In this document: piece after piece, positions 1 through 8,391 of the stretch
How the letters are laid out: each line of letters starts with the position of its first letter
Numbering within the stretch: the stretch's first letter is position 1
Assembly (NCBI GenBank): GCA_024681595.1
Contig: JAILAN010000183.1
Location: 1 to 54,112 of the forward strand
DNA: 54,112 nt
Source of the DNA: Lachnospiraceae bacterium
Lineage (GTDB): Bacteria; Bacillota; Clostridia; Lachnospirales; Lachnospiraceae
Direction of reading: 5' to 3'
Position numbers and translations under genes: made by a program
Notes under the pieces: model-generated
What the model was told of the DNA's origin: nothing
Seen by the model: the letters and a program-made list of their open reading frames with translations, nothing else
Database searches by the model: none

Positions 1-81
1 CGATCGGAACGCATAATACCATTGATGAAATAAAAGTTAAGATTGAGTCAGTTAGCAATACAGGAACGGAGATTTGGCAAA

Positions 82-1155
82 ATGGAAATGACATTAAGAT
101 GGTTCGGAACAGGCTTTGATACTGTGACATTAAAGCAGATAAGGCAGATACCGGGAGTGACAGGAGTTATCACGACTTTATATGATACCGAACCCGGGGA
201 GGTCTGGACCAGAGAAAGGATCGCTGCCTTAAAAAAAGAGGTTGAGGATTCAGGACTTCATATCAGCGGAATTGAATCTGTCAACATTCATGATGCTATA
301 AAGGTCGGGACTCCCGATCGTGACGTCTATATCGATAATTATATTAAAACACTGGAAAATCTCGGGCTGGAAGATATACATATGGTCTGCTACAATTTTA
401 TGCCCGTGTTTGACTGGACCAGGACGGAGCTTGCCAGGGTTCGTCCCGATGGTTCAACGGTTCTGGCCTATACCCAAAAGGCTATTGATTCCCTGGATCC
501 CGAGCAGATGTTTGCTTCCATCAAAGATGATTCAAACGGCGCGATACTCCCGGGGTGGGAACCGGAACGAATGGCCAGGATCAAAGAACTTTTTGATATG
601 TACAAAGATGTGGATGAAGAAAAGCTCTTTGATAATCTTAAGTACTTTCTTGAAAGGATCATGCCGGTATGTAACAAATACGATATTAAGATGGCGATCC
701 ATCCTGACGATCCCGCATGGTCGGTTTTCGGCCTTCCGAGGATCATAATAAATCTTCCGAACATCAAGAGAATGATGAAGATGGTGGATGATCCGCATAA
801 CGGCGTTACATTCTGTGCCGGATCATATGGTACGAACAGGGCGAACGATCTTCCCACAATGATCAGGGAGCTTAAAGGACGGATTCATTTTGCCCATGTC
901 AGAAATCTTAAGTTCAACTCAGACGATGATTTTGAAGAGGCGGCTCACCTGTCATCCGACGGCAGCTTTGATATGTATGAGATCATGAAGGCATTGTATG
1001 ATATAGGATTTGAAGGCCCGATACGTCCGGATCACGGAAGAATGATATGGGATGAAGTTGCCATGCCCGGATACGGACTTTATGACAGGGCCCTCGGAGC
1101 TACATATTTAAACGGCCTGTGGGAGGCTATCTGCAAGAGTCAGAATAATAAGTGA
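82..1155 (+). CDS. uxuA: Mannonate dehydratase
   Basis: It dehydrates D-mannonate to 2-keto-3-deoxy-D-gluconate in the cytoplasm, a step in glucuronate catabolism. The family's metal ligands can be assigned: His207 in an HPDDP motif, Cys245 in FCAGSYG, His272 in HFAHVRN and Asp317 in RPDHG, which matches the His/Cys/His/Asp set known for UxuA. The ATG at 82 is chosen because GGAG lies 10 bases upstream and the protein then begins MEMTLRW, as UxuA proteins do; an in-frame start at 43 would add 13 unlikely residues. At 357 residues it has the usual length for Firmicutes. It is followed 21 bp later by uxuB and belongs to a glucuronoxylan-oligosaccharide operon whose promoter lies outside the window. 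Confidence 0.96.
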   Translation: MEMTLRWFGTGFDTVTLKQIRQIPGVTGVITTLYDTEPGEVWTRERIAALKKEVEDSGLHISGIESVNIHDAIKVGTPDRDVYIDNYIKTLENLGLEDIHMVCYNFMPVFDWTRTELARVRPDGSTVLAYTQKAIDSLDPEQMFASIKDDSNGAILPGWEPERMARIKELFDMYKDVDEEKLFDNLKYFLERIMPVCNKYDIKMAIHPDDPAWSVFGLPRIIINLPNIKRMMKMVDDPHNGVTFCAGSYGTNRANDLPTMIRELKGRIHFAHVRNLKFNSDDDFEEAAHLSSDGSFDMYEIMKALYDIGFEGPIRPDHGRMIWDEVAMPGYGLYDRALGATYLNGLWEAICKSQNNK

Positions 1156-1176
1156 CGACTTGGGAGGAGAGTATTC

Positions 1177-2763
1177 ATGCTGCTAACTAATGAAGGTATC
1201 AGGTCAGACAAAGAAGAGTATATAAAGAAGGGTTATAACCTGCCTGACTATGACAGAGATGTCATTATAAAGAACACAAAGGAAGCTCCGGAATGGATTC
1301 ATTTCGGAGCCGGTAATATTTTCAGGGCTTTTCAGGGAAACCTGATGCAAAAACTAATCGCGGACGGCATTGCCGATACGGGAATTGTAGTATGCGAAGG
1401 ATATGATTACGAGATCGTTGAAAAAATGTACAGGCCGCATGATAATCTCAGCATACTGGTCACTTTAAAATCTGACGGCTCAATGGATAAAACGGTCATT
1501 GGAAGTATAGCTTCATCACTTATATTGGACCGTGATAACTGCGAAGACTTTGAAGCCTTAAAGAATATTTTCGCCAATGCATCACTTAAGATGTGCAGTT
1601 TTACGATCACTGAAAAGGGTTATGTTGTCAAAGATGCGTCAGGTAACCTCCTTGACAGTGTGAAAAAGGATATTGATGCTGGCCCGGACGGTACAGACAG
1701 CTATATGGGCAAGATCGTATCATTGCTCTATCACAGATACCAAAACGGCAGGCTGCCGATAGCGATGGTATCTATGGATAACTGCTCACACAACGGGGAT
1801 AAGCTGTATGATGCAGTAGTTACCTATGCCGATGGATGGGCAGCAAAAAACAGGGATGATCGCGGCTTTGCTGATTATGTAAAAGATCCTTCAAAGGTTT
1901 CTTTCCCGTGGTCAATGATAGATAAGATCACACCCAGACCTGACCAGACCGTTTATGATTCATTAAGATCAGACGGGATAGAGGATCTTGAACAGGTGAT
2001 AACGACCAAAAAGACCTATGTGGCTCCTTTTGTCAATGCGGAAGAAACTGAATATCTGGTAATAGAGGACTCGTTTCCAAACGGGAAAATACCTCTTGAT
2101 AAAGCAGGAGTTATCTATGCAGATAAGCAAACAGTCGATAAGACTGAAAAGATGAAGGTCTGTACATGCCTTAATCCGCTCCATACATCGCTTGCTATAT
2201 TCGGATGTCTGCTCGGATATAAGACCATACATGATGAAATGGATGATGAGGATCTTAGAAATCTCGTATATACTCTGGGAAATAAAGAGGGCATGCCTGT
2301 GGTTGTCGATCCCGAGGTTTTGTCACCTGCGGAATTTCTTAATGCTGTTCTTACAAAGCGGCTCCCCAATCCGTTCATGCCTGACACTCCGCAGAGGATA
2401 GCCACCGATACATCGCAGAAGATACCCATCAGATTCGGTGAAACAATAAAAGCCTATCGAAGATCTGCTGATCTTAGTACGGATTCGCTGACTCTGATCC
2501 CGCTGGTACTTGCCGGATATCTTAAATATCTTAAGGGAGTAGATGATGAAGAAAACTCATTTGAATTAAGCCCGGATCCGATGATCGATGAACTGATAAA
2601 GCTCTCACCCGAGGAAATACTCAAAAAGAAGGAAATATTCGCGGTCGATCTTTTTGAGGACGGGCTCGGCGATAAGATACTTGGATTCTATAACGAAATG
2701 AACGGACAAAAAGGCAAGATCAGGGAGGTGCTGCACAAATATGTACACGAAGCTATGGCTTGA
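1177..2763 (+). CDS. uxuB: Fructuronate reductase (mannitol dehydrogenase family)
   Basis: This 528-residue protein belongs to the long-chain mannitol dehydrogenase family. It has an N-terminal NAD-binding fold with HFGAGNIFR near residues 42-50 and the family active-site signature, a Lys followed by NPLHTS, near residues 325-340. In this context it should interconvert D-fructuronate and D-mannonate with NAD(H), making the substrate for the adjacent UxuA. GGGAGGAG precedes the ATG. Its last 23 bases overlap the start of the alpha-glucuronidase gene in another frame, so translation of the two is probably coupled. Mannitol or tagaturonate could be alternative substrates by family alone, but the uxuA and aguA neighbours favour fructuronate. 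Confidence 0.92.
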   Translation: MLLTNEGIRSDKEEYIKKGYNLPDYDRDVIIKNTKEAPEWIHFGAGNIFRAFQGNLMQKLIADGIADTGIVVCEGYDYEIVEKMYRPHDNLSILVTLKSDGSMDKTVIGSIASSLILDRDNCEDFEALKNIFANASLKMCSFTITEKGYVVKDASGNLLDSVKKDIDAGPDGTDSYMGKIVSLLYHRYQNGRLPIAMVSMDNCSHNGDKLYDAVVTYADGWAAKNRDDRGFADYVKDPSKVSFPWSMIDKITPRPDQTVYDSLRSDGIEDLEQVITTKKTYVAPFVNAEETEYLVIEDSFPNGKIPLDKAGVIYADKQTVDKTEKMKVCTCLNPLHTSLAIFGCLLGYKTIHDEMDDEDLRNLVYTLGNKEGMPVVVDPEVLSPAEFLNAVLTKRLPNPFMPDTPQRIATDTSQKIPIRFGETIKAYRRSADLSTDSLTLIPLVLAGYLKYLKGVDDEENSFELSPDPMIDELIKLSPEEILKKKEIFAVDLFEDGLGDKILGFYNEMNGQKGKIREVLHKYVHEAMA

Positions 2764-4681
2764 TTATATTACCGACGATAATGGCACTGTTGTCAGTTTT
2801 AACGACAATCTTAAGGACAGCCCGATCGTTCAAAACGCTGTTAATGAACTTAAATCATGTGCTTTTCTTAAAAACCTGAATATAGTACTTGATCTTATTA
2901 ACGATGGATCATTGAATGACGAAGGTTATCGGATAAGTACATCGGTAATGGGATACAAGATAGAAGCAAATACCGAAAACGGCCTTATATTTGGCTCGTT
3001 CAGATTTATCGCCCTGTACAGGCTCAATGACGGGGAAGATATTAATGTGACAGAGATTCCTGCCAACAAGCTTCGTATGCTGAATCACTGGGATAATATG
3101 GATGGATCCATAGAAAGAGGATATTCCGGTGATTCATTTTTCTTTAAGGACAATGACCTTATTATTAATGAGAGGACCAGGGATTATGCCAGGATATTGT
3201 GCTCGCTGGGATATAACGGTGTTGTTATCAACAATGTTAATGTCAAGGGGGCTGCTTGTGATCTGATAAACGACAGATTTATTGATAAAGTAAGGGATCT
3301 TTCGATACTGTTTTCATCTTTCGGGGTAAAGCTGTATCTGAGCCTTAATTATGCTGCTCCTATCGACGATCCGGATGTTGCAAGCGCTGACCCGCTTGAT
3401 GATAAGGTGATAAGATGGTGGGAGAAAAAGTTTGATGAGGTATATGCATCTGTTCCGAAACTTGGTGGTTTTCTGGTAAAAGCCGATTCTGAAGGAAGAC
3501 CCGGACCTTTTACATATGGAAGGAATCAGGCAGAAGGCGCCAATATGCTCGCCAGGGCTATTTTAAGGCACGGCGGCATCATTATATGGAGATGCTTTGT
3601 CTATAACTGCCAGCAGGACTGGAGAGATCTTAAGACCGATCGTGCACGCTCGGCGTATGATTATTTTCATGACCTTGACGGCAGCTTTGAAGATAATGTT
3701 GTGCTGCAGATAAAGAACGGACCCATGGATTTTCAGATCCGTGAGCCTGTAACGCCTCTTTTTGGCAAGATGCCCAATACCAACCAGATGATAGAATTCC
3801 AGATAGCTCAGGAATATACCGGACAGCAAAGACATGTATGCTATCTTATCCCATGGTTTAAAGAAGTCCTTGAGTTTGAGACATATGCAACGGATAAAAA
3901 GGGCAAAGGATCCCGTGTCAGAGATGTTGTTTCCGGTGAAACCTATGGATACAGATACAGCGGGATGTGTGCTGTTACAAATACAGGAAATGATGATAAC
4001 TGGACTGGTCACGATCTTGCAGCTGCAAATCTCTACGGGTTTGGCAGACTCTCATTTGATCCGTCGCTTGGAAGCGAGGAGATAGCACTTGAGTGGATTC
4101 GACTGACATTTGGCAATGACGGAAAGGTCGTAAATAATATCCTTAAGATACTGATGATGTCATGGCCTGCATATGAAAAGTATTCTGCACCTTTGGGAAT
4201 CGGATGGATGGTCAGCCCCAATCAGCACTATGGTCCGGATCCCGACGGCTATGAGTATTCACGCTGGGGAACCTATCACAAGGCTACCTGTAAAACGATA
4301 GGACTGGAGAGAAATTCAGAGGGAACGGGGTATGCAACATTATATAATGAGCCAAATGCCTCAATGTACGAAAAACCTGAGACAACTCCGGATGAACTGG
4401 AACTGTTCTTCCATAAGCTTCCGTATGATTATAAACTGAAGTCCGGTAAAACCGTCATTCAGCATATTTATGATACTCATTTCGAGGGGGCCGAGGATGC
4501 TGAAGAAATGGCCAGACTGTGGGACGAATTACAGGGTTTGATCGATAATGATTCATTTAAAAGAGTTTTTGCCCGCTTTGAGCATCAGGTAGCTCATTCA
4601 AAGGAATGGCGCGATGTCATCAATTCATATTTCTACAGAAAAACTCTCATAGAAGACGAAAAAGGAAGACCTCTTTATTAA
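2741..4681 (+). CDS. aguA: GH67 alpha-glucuronidase, intracellular
   Basis: It removes (4-O-methyl)glucuronic acid from the non-reducing end of xylo-oligosaccharides. The protein has 646 residues, near the usual GH67 length, and no signal peptide, so it acts in the cytoplasm. By comparison with characterised GH67 enzymes, Glu251 in KADSEGRPGP is the likely general acid, and Asp330 in GPMDFQ with Glu358 in AQEYTG are the likely pair of general bases; their 28-residue separation matches the family. AGGGAGGTG lies a few bases before the ATG, inside the end of uxuB. The glucuronate released would be isomerised to fructuronate by a UxaC enzyme not present in this window, and then pass through UxuB and UxuA. 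Confidence 0.96.
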   Translation: MYTKLWLDYITDDNGTVVSFNDNLKDSPIVQNAVNELKSCAFLKNLNIVLDLINDGSLNDEGYRISTSVMGYKIEANTENGLIFGSFRFIALYRLNDGEDINVTEIPANKLRMLNHWDNMDGSIERGYSGDSFFFKDNDLIINERTRDYARILCSLGYNGVVINNVNVKGAACDLINDRFIDKVRDLSILFSSFGVKLYLSLNYAAPIDDPDVASADPLDDKVIRWWEKKFDEVYASVPKLGGFLVKADSEGRPGPFTYGRNQAEGANMLARAILRHGGIIIWRCFVYNCQQDWRDLKTDRARSAYDYFHDLDGSFEDNVVLQIKNGPMDFQIREPVTPLFGKMPNTNQMIEFQIAQEYTGQQRHVCYLIPWFKEVLEFETYATDKKGKGSRVRDVVSGETYGYRYSGMCAVTNTGNDDNWTGHDLAAANLYGFGRLSFDPSLGSEEIALEWIRLTFGNDGKVVNNILKILMMSWPAYEKYSAPLGIGWMVSPNQHYGPDPDGYEYSRWGTYHKATCKTIGLERNSEGTGYATLYNEPNASMYEKPETTPDELELFFHKLPYDYKLKSGKTVIQHIYDTHFEGAEDAEEMARLWDELQGLIDNDSFKRVFARFEHQVAHSKEWRDVINSYFYRKTLIEDEKGRPLY

Positions 4682-4702
4682 CCTTAAAAAGGAGATTATT
4701 TT

Positions 4703-6886
4703 ATGTCACAAATTGAGAACGATGCAAAAGAGCTGGTTTCGAAAATGACCATTGAGGAAGTGGCCAAACAGTTAAAATACGATGCAGAAGCTATAGAACG
4801 CCTTGGAGTACCTGCTTACAACTGGTGGAACGAAGCACTCCATGGAGTAGCAAGAGCCGGCGTATCAACAGTGTTTCCGCAGGCTATCGCACTGGCTGCG
4901 ATGTTTGATGATGAATTCTTAACAAGGATCGCCGAAGTGATATCCACTGAGGCCAGAGCAAAATACAATGAGATATCAAAGATCGGAGACAGGGATATAT
5001 ACAAGGGCCTGACTATGTGGTCGCCTAATATAAATATATTCAGGGACGCCAGATGGGGCAGAGGGCATGAAACCTACGGCGAGGATCCTTATCTGACATC
5101 AAGACTCGGAGTAGCCTTTATTAAAGGCTTGCAGGGACTTGAGAACTATCCCGAATGCGACACGTTGAAGGTGGCGGCATGCGCGAAGCATTATGCCGTG
5201 CATTCTGGGCCTGAAGGGGAAAGACACCACTTTAATGCCAAGGCTACACCCAAAGACATGGAGGAAACATATCTTCCTGCGTTTGAAGCTGCTGTTAAAG
5301 AAGGAAAAGTAGAATCCGTTATGGGTGCCTATAACAGAACAAATGATGAACCATGCTGCGGATCCGATACGCTTATCAGGAAAAATCTTCGCGAAAAATG
5401 GGGATTTGACGGACACTTTGTGTCTGACTGCTGGGCAATAAGAGACTTTCATGAGAACCATAAGATAACCAACACTCCTGCTGAATCTGCCGCTATGGCA
5501 CTTAATGCCGGCTGTGATCTTAACTGTGGTAACACATATCTTTGTATATTGGGAGCTCTTAAAGATAAACTCATTACCGAAGAGGATATGAGAAGAGCAT
5601 GTGTAAGACTCATGAAGACCAGAATGAAACTGGGCATACTGCCTCGAAGCGAAAAAGAGGCAGAGGATAAAACCTCTGTATATGACAGGATAAGCTATCT
5701 TGAAAATGACAGCCCCGAGAACAATGAACTGTCACTTGAGGCAGCCAGAAGATCTATAGTACTTCTTGAAAACAACGGAGTTCTCCCTCTTAACGAGGAT
5801 GATTATGAAACGATAGGAGTTATTGGTCCCACATCAAATCTAAGGAGTGTTCTGGAGGGTAACTATTTCGGAACAGCATCTGAATATGTTACCAATCTTG
5901 AAGGAATAAAGAGACTGACCAAATGCAGGGTACTTTGCTCTGACGGAGCACATCTTTTTAAAGATTCGTTCAGCAACCTGGCCAAAAAGGATGACAGGAT
6001 GGCTGAAGCCGTTGCTGTCACCAGAAATTCGGACGTGGTGATACTGTGTCTGGGACTTGATGCAACGATAGAGGGAGAAGAGGGAGATACCGGTAACATG
6101 TTTGCCTCCGGTGATAAGGTTTCACTGATGCTTCCCGACTCACAGATCCGTCTGGCCAATAATGTTATCAAAGAAGCCAAGGCAGGAAACAAAAAGGTCA
6201 TTGTAGTGCTAAATGCCGGTTCTGCTATTGATATATCGTTCCTAAAAAATGATGTTGACGCTATTTTGGATTGCTGGTATTCGGGAGGCTTTGGTGGAAT
6301 AGCACTGGCAGAGGCACTGTTTGGAAGGATCAATCCCTGTGGCAGATTACCTGTTACTTTTTATAAGGACGGAACGCAGCCGGAGTTTACCGATTATTCG
6401 ATGAAGGGCAGAACCTACAGATACTTTAAGGGCGATGTGCTTTATCCGTTCGGTTACGGACTTAGCTATACACAGTTTGAGACTGAGCTTACGGTAGAAA
6501 CGACAGGATATATTCCATCTGATGAGGATGATTATTTCAAACTGCAGGAAGATGCTGCAGTGCTCAGGGTAACCGTTAAAAACACAGGAGATCGCAACGG
6601 TGCATACAGTATCCTTGCTTTTGTTGACAAGCATCCTTCGGAGAAGATATCTAACGGTCTGTCGACAGGTGATATTGTCGGTGCCCTTGATCCTGATGAT
6701 CAGCCGATAAAGAGTCTTTGTGCATTCAAACACATATATCTTAAGAAAGGGGAGAGTACAACAGTTTCCCTTCCTGTAAGCGGATATTCACTTACGACCG
6801 TTCTTGAGGACGGACGCCGTGTTTTCCTTCCCGGCAGATATACATTCGCCATAGAAGATAAGAAAATCGACATAGCTGTCAGATAA
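4703..6886 (+). CDS. GH3 glycosidase, probable intracellular beta-xylosidase
   Basis: The 727-residue protein has the three-part GH3 architecture: an N-terminal TIM-barrel (about 1-310) with RWGRGHETYGEDPYL and KHYAVHSGPEGERH, a C-terminal alpha/beta domain (about 350-570) starting near VIGPTSN, and a fibronectin-III-like tail after LYPFGYGLSY. The nucleophile is Asp242 in FVSDCWAI. It has no signal peptide. GH3 members include beta-glucosidases and arabinofuranosidases, but the SDC nucleophile motif and the operon with alpha-glucuronidase point to beta-1,4-xylosidase, trimming xylo-oligosaccharides once the glucuronate is removed. AAAAGGAG precedes the ATG 21 bp after aguA, and a hairpin follows the gene. 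Confidence 0.9.
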   Translation: MSQIENDAKELVSKMTIEEVAKQLKYDAEAIERLGVPAYNWWNEALHGVARAGVSTVFPQAIALAAMFDDEFLTRIAEVISTEARAKYNEISKIGDRDIYKGLTMWSPNINIFRDARWGRGHETYGEDPYLTSRLGVAFIKGLQGLENYPECDTLKVAACAKHYAVHSGPEGERHHFNAKATPKDMEETYLPAFEAAVKEGKVESVMGAYNRTNDEPCCGSDTLIRKNLREKWGFDGHFVSDCWAIRDFHENHKITNTPAESAAMALNAGCDLNCGNTYLCILGALKDKLITEEDMRRACVRLMKTRMKLGILPRSEKEAEDKTSVYDRISYLENDSPENNELSLEAARRSIVLLENNGVLPLNEDDYETIGVIGPTSNLRSVLEGNYFGTASEYVTNLEGIKRLTKCRVLCSDGAHLFKDSFSNLAKKDDRMAEAVAVTRNSDVVILCLGLDATIEGEEGDTGNMFASGDKVSLMLPDSQIRLANNVIKEAKAGNKKVIVVLNAGSAIDISFLKNDVDAILDCWYSGGFGGIALAEALFGRINPCGRLPVTFYKDGTQPEFTDYSMKGRTYRYFKGDVLYPFGYGLSYTQFETELTVETTGYIPSDEDDYFKLQEDAAVLRVTVKNTGDRNGAYSILAFVDKHPSEKISNGLSTGDIVGALDPDDQPIKSLCAFKHIYLKKGESTTVSLPVSGYSLTTVLEDGRRVFLPGRYTFAIEDKKIDIAVR

Positions 6887-6940
6887 CTGAATAATATAGT
6901 TATCCTAATGGATAAGCAATCATTGCGATATAAATGAGAT

Positions 6941-6997
6941 CCACCTGACATAACCAGCTGACGTATAATGTTCGCCATGGATATGTCAGGTGGTTTT
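6941..6997 (+). terminator. Probable terminator of the glucuronoxylan operon
   Basis: A perfect 12-bp inverted repeat (CCACCTGACATA at 6941-6952 and TATGTCAGGTGG at 6982-6993) is followed directly by TTTT. The 29-nt loop is large for an intrinsic terminator, so efficiency is uncertain, but the place between the GH3 stop codon and the rex promoter fits. The rest of 6887-7064 shows no other gene or element that I can support. Confidence 0.6.
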
Positions 6998-7064
6998 AGT
7001 TATTAACTCCATTGCTTATATTGTGTATCGATCGTTTATGCCCCACAACTTTTAGTGTTTCACA

Positions 7065-7093
7065 TTGACAATAATTTCACATTATACTAGAAT
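7065..7093 (+). promoter_or_regulatory. rex promoter with overlapping Rex operator
   Basis: TTGACA (7065-7070), a 17-nt spacer and TAGAAT (7088-7093) make a good housekeeping promoter for rex. The same bases form TTGACAATAATTTCACAT (7065-7082), which matches 11 of the 14 defined positions of the TTGTGAA-N4-TTCACAA type of Rex box. An NADH-sensitive Rex bound here would cover the -35 box and spacer. The promoter and the operator are both read from sequence; autoregulation is an inference supported by what is known of Rex in other Gram-positives. Confidence 0.65.
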
Positions 7094-7119
7094 TAAACAG
7101 AGTATAATTGGAGCGCAGA

Positions 7120-7761
7120 ATGGACAACAAAGACATCTCACAAGCCGTTATAAGCCGTCTTCCGAGATATCACAGATATCTGGGTGAACTCAAGGATAAC
7201 AATGTGGAGAGAATATCTTCTCAGGAGCTTTCTGTCCTTATGAAGGTCACGGCTTCGCAGATCAGACAGGATTTTAATAATTTCGGAGGATTCGGACAAC
7301 AGGGATACGGTTATAATGTCGAGTATCTTTATGACGAGATAGGCAGAATACTGGGGATGGATCATACTCATAATCTGATTCTTATCGGTGCCGGTAATCT
7401 CGGACAGGCTCTGGCTAATTACATGAATTTTGCCAGACGCGGATTTGTTTTTAAAGGAATTTTTGATATAGATGAATCCGTTATAGGCAAAAACGTTTCT
7501 GATATGGTAGTCATGCCTATGTCAGAACTTGAGGATTTTGTCAGGAAAAATGACATAGACATAGCAGTTTTGACTATACCCAAGACAGGTGCGCCTGAAG
7601 TTGCAGAGAGACTGTCACGCATAGGTATAAGCGGAATCTGGAATTTTGCACATGTAGATCTTAATGTTCCCGATAATGTTCAGGTTGAAAATGTTCATCT
7701 GTCAGATTCACTGATGAAGCTAAGCTATAATATAAACAGATATCAGGAAGAGAATAACTGA
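7120..7761 (+). CDS. rex: Redox-sensing transcriptional repressor Rex
   Basis: Rex represses fermentation and hydrogen-metabolism genes when NAD+ is high and leaves DNA when NADH rises. The 213-residue protein has an N-terminal winged helix (about 1-80) with the conserved TASQIRQDFNNFGGFGQQGYGY segment, here interrupted only by ordinary family variation, and a Rossmann domain with GAGNLGQALANY. The ATG at 7120 is preferred over an upstream TTG at 7108 because GGAG (7110-7113) sits six bases before it and the resulting N-terminus fits the family. It follows a probable Rex-controlled promoter and is probably transcribed with the coiled-coil gene and alr downstream. Confidence 0.95.
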   Translation: MDNKDISQAVISRLPRYHRYLGELKDNNVERISSQELSVLMKVTASQIRQDFNNFGGFGQQGYGYNVEYLYDEIGRILGMDHTHNLILIGAGNLGQALANYMNFARRGFVFKGIFDIDESVIGKNVSDMVVMPMSELEDFVRKNDIDIAVLTIPKTGAPEVAERLSRIGISGIWNFAHVDLNVPDNVQVENVHLSDSLMKLSYNINRYQEENN

Positions 7762-7776
7762 AAATAAAACAATACC

Positions 7777-8391
7777 ATGGGTGAAAACGAAAACAGATTT
7801 AAAAATGCCCTGACGGCTAAGAATATTCCAATCCTTACTATCGATAAAAAGTTTCACGACCTTACTGCGGCTATAGGCAAGAGTGATGAAATGTCCTCGC
7901 TTGAAGAAGAATTAAATAATCTCCTTAAGGCTCAGGGCAAAGCTAACACGGAGATCAAGGAAATCAAGAAACTTAAAAAGAAACTCATGCAGGAGATTGT
8001 GGAGTATGCCGATGAGAATTCTGATTATTCACAGACCGAGAAGGATAGGAAATCCGAGGAAAACACGAGACTGATAGCCGAGTGTAACGAGAAGATCGAA
8101 AAGTATGAAGATGATATCGTAGATCTTCCCAAAATGATTGATGAAGTCAATAAAAAACTCATGATCGAGCTGATGGAAGCCAGTTATGATCTCATGAAGG
8201 AAAATGAGGTCCAGATCGCTGAAACGGCCAAATGGATATCTCAGATCAGGATCGAACTTAAAAAGAAACTGGTCCGCAAACAGGACATGGAAACCAAAAA
8301 TCAGGAGATCTATTCCTATATGCATGACATATTCGGTGCTGAGGTAATAGAGATCTTTGATATGACATATAAGGACACATCATTAAAATGA
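7777..8391 (+). CDS. Hypothetical coiled-coil protein
   Basis: I do not recognise a named family. The 204-residue protein is hydrophilic, rich in Lys and Glu, with long heptad-like stretches from about residue 40 to 175, and has no signal peptide or membrane segment, so it is probably cytoplasmic and elongated. No good ribosome binding site precedes the ATG at 7777; the next in-frame Met is at residue 39, so the start is uncertain, and coupling to rex 16 bp upstream is possible. Its stop overlaps the alr start by four bases (ATGA), which shows that it is a real member of the operon. Confidence 0.75.
   Translation: MGENENRFKNALTAKNIPILTIDKKFHDLTAAIGKSDEMSSLEEELNNLLKAQGKANTEIKEIKKLKKKLMQEIVEYADENSDYSQTEKDRKSEENTRLIAECNEKIEKYEDDIVDLPKMIDEVNKKLMIELMEASYDLMKENEVQIAETAKWISQIRIELKKKLVRKQDMETKNQEIYSYMHDIFGAEVIEIFDMTYKDTSLK

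Noticed and set aside
1..81. Possible end of an upstream gene at the left edge
   Set aside because: Three frames end at 16, 33 and 119, but none gives enough residues to recognise a protein, so no feature is called.
43..81. N-terminal extension of UxuA starting at 43
   Set aside because: No ribosome binding site before 43, and the family N-terminus begins at the ATG at 82, which has GGAG upstream.
5863..6333. Minus-strand open frame of 156 codons inside the GH3 gene
   Set aside because: Serine-rich shadow translation with no family resemblance; the plus-strand gene is certain.
6887..7064. Riboswitch, tRNA or small gene in the gap before rex
   Set aside because: Apart from the hairpin at 6941-6997 I found no conserved structure, tRNA-like fold or gene with a ribosome binding site.
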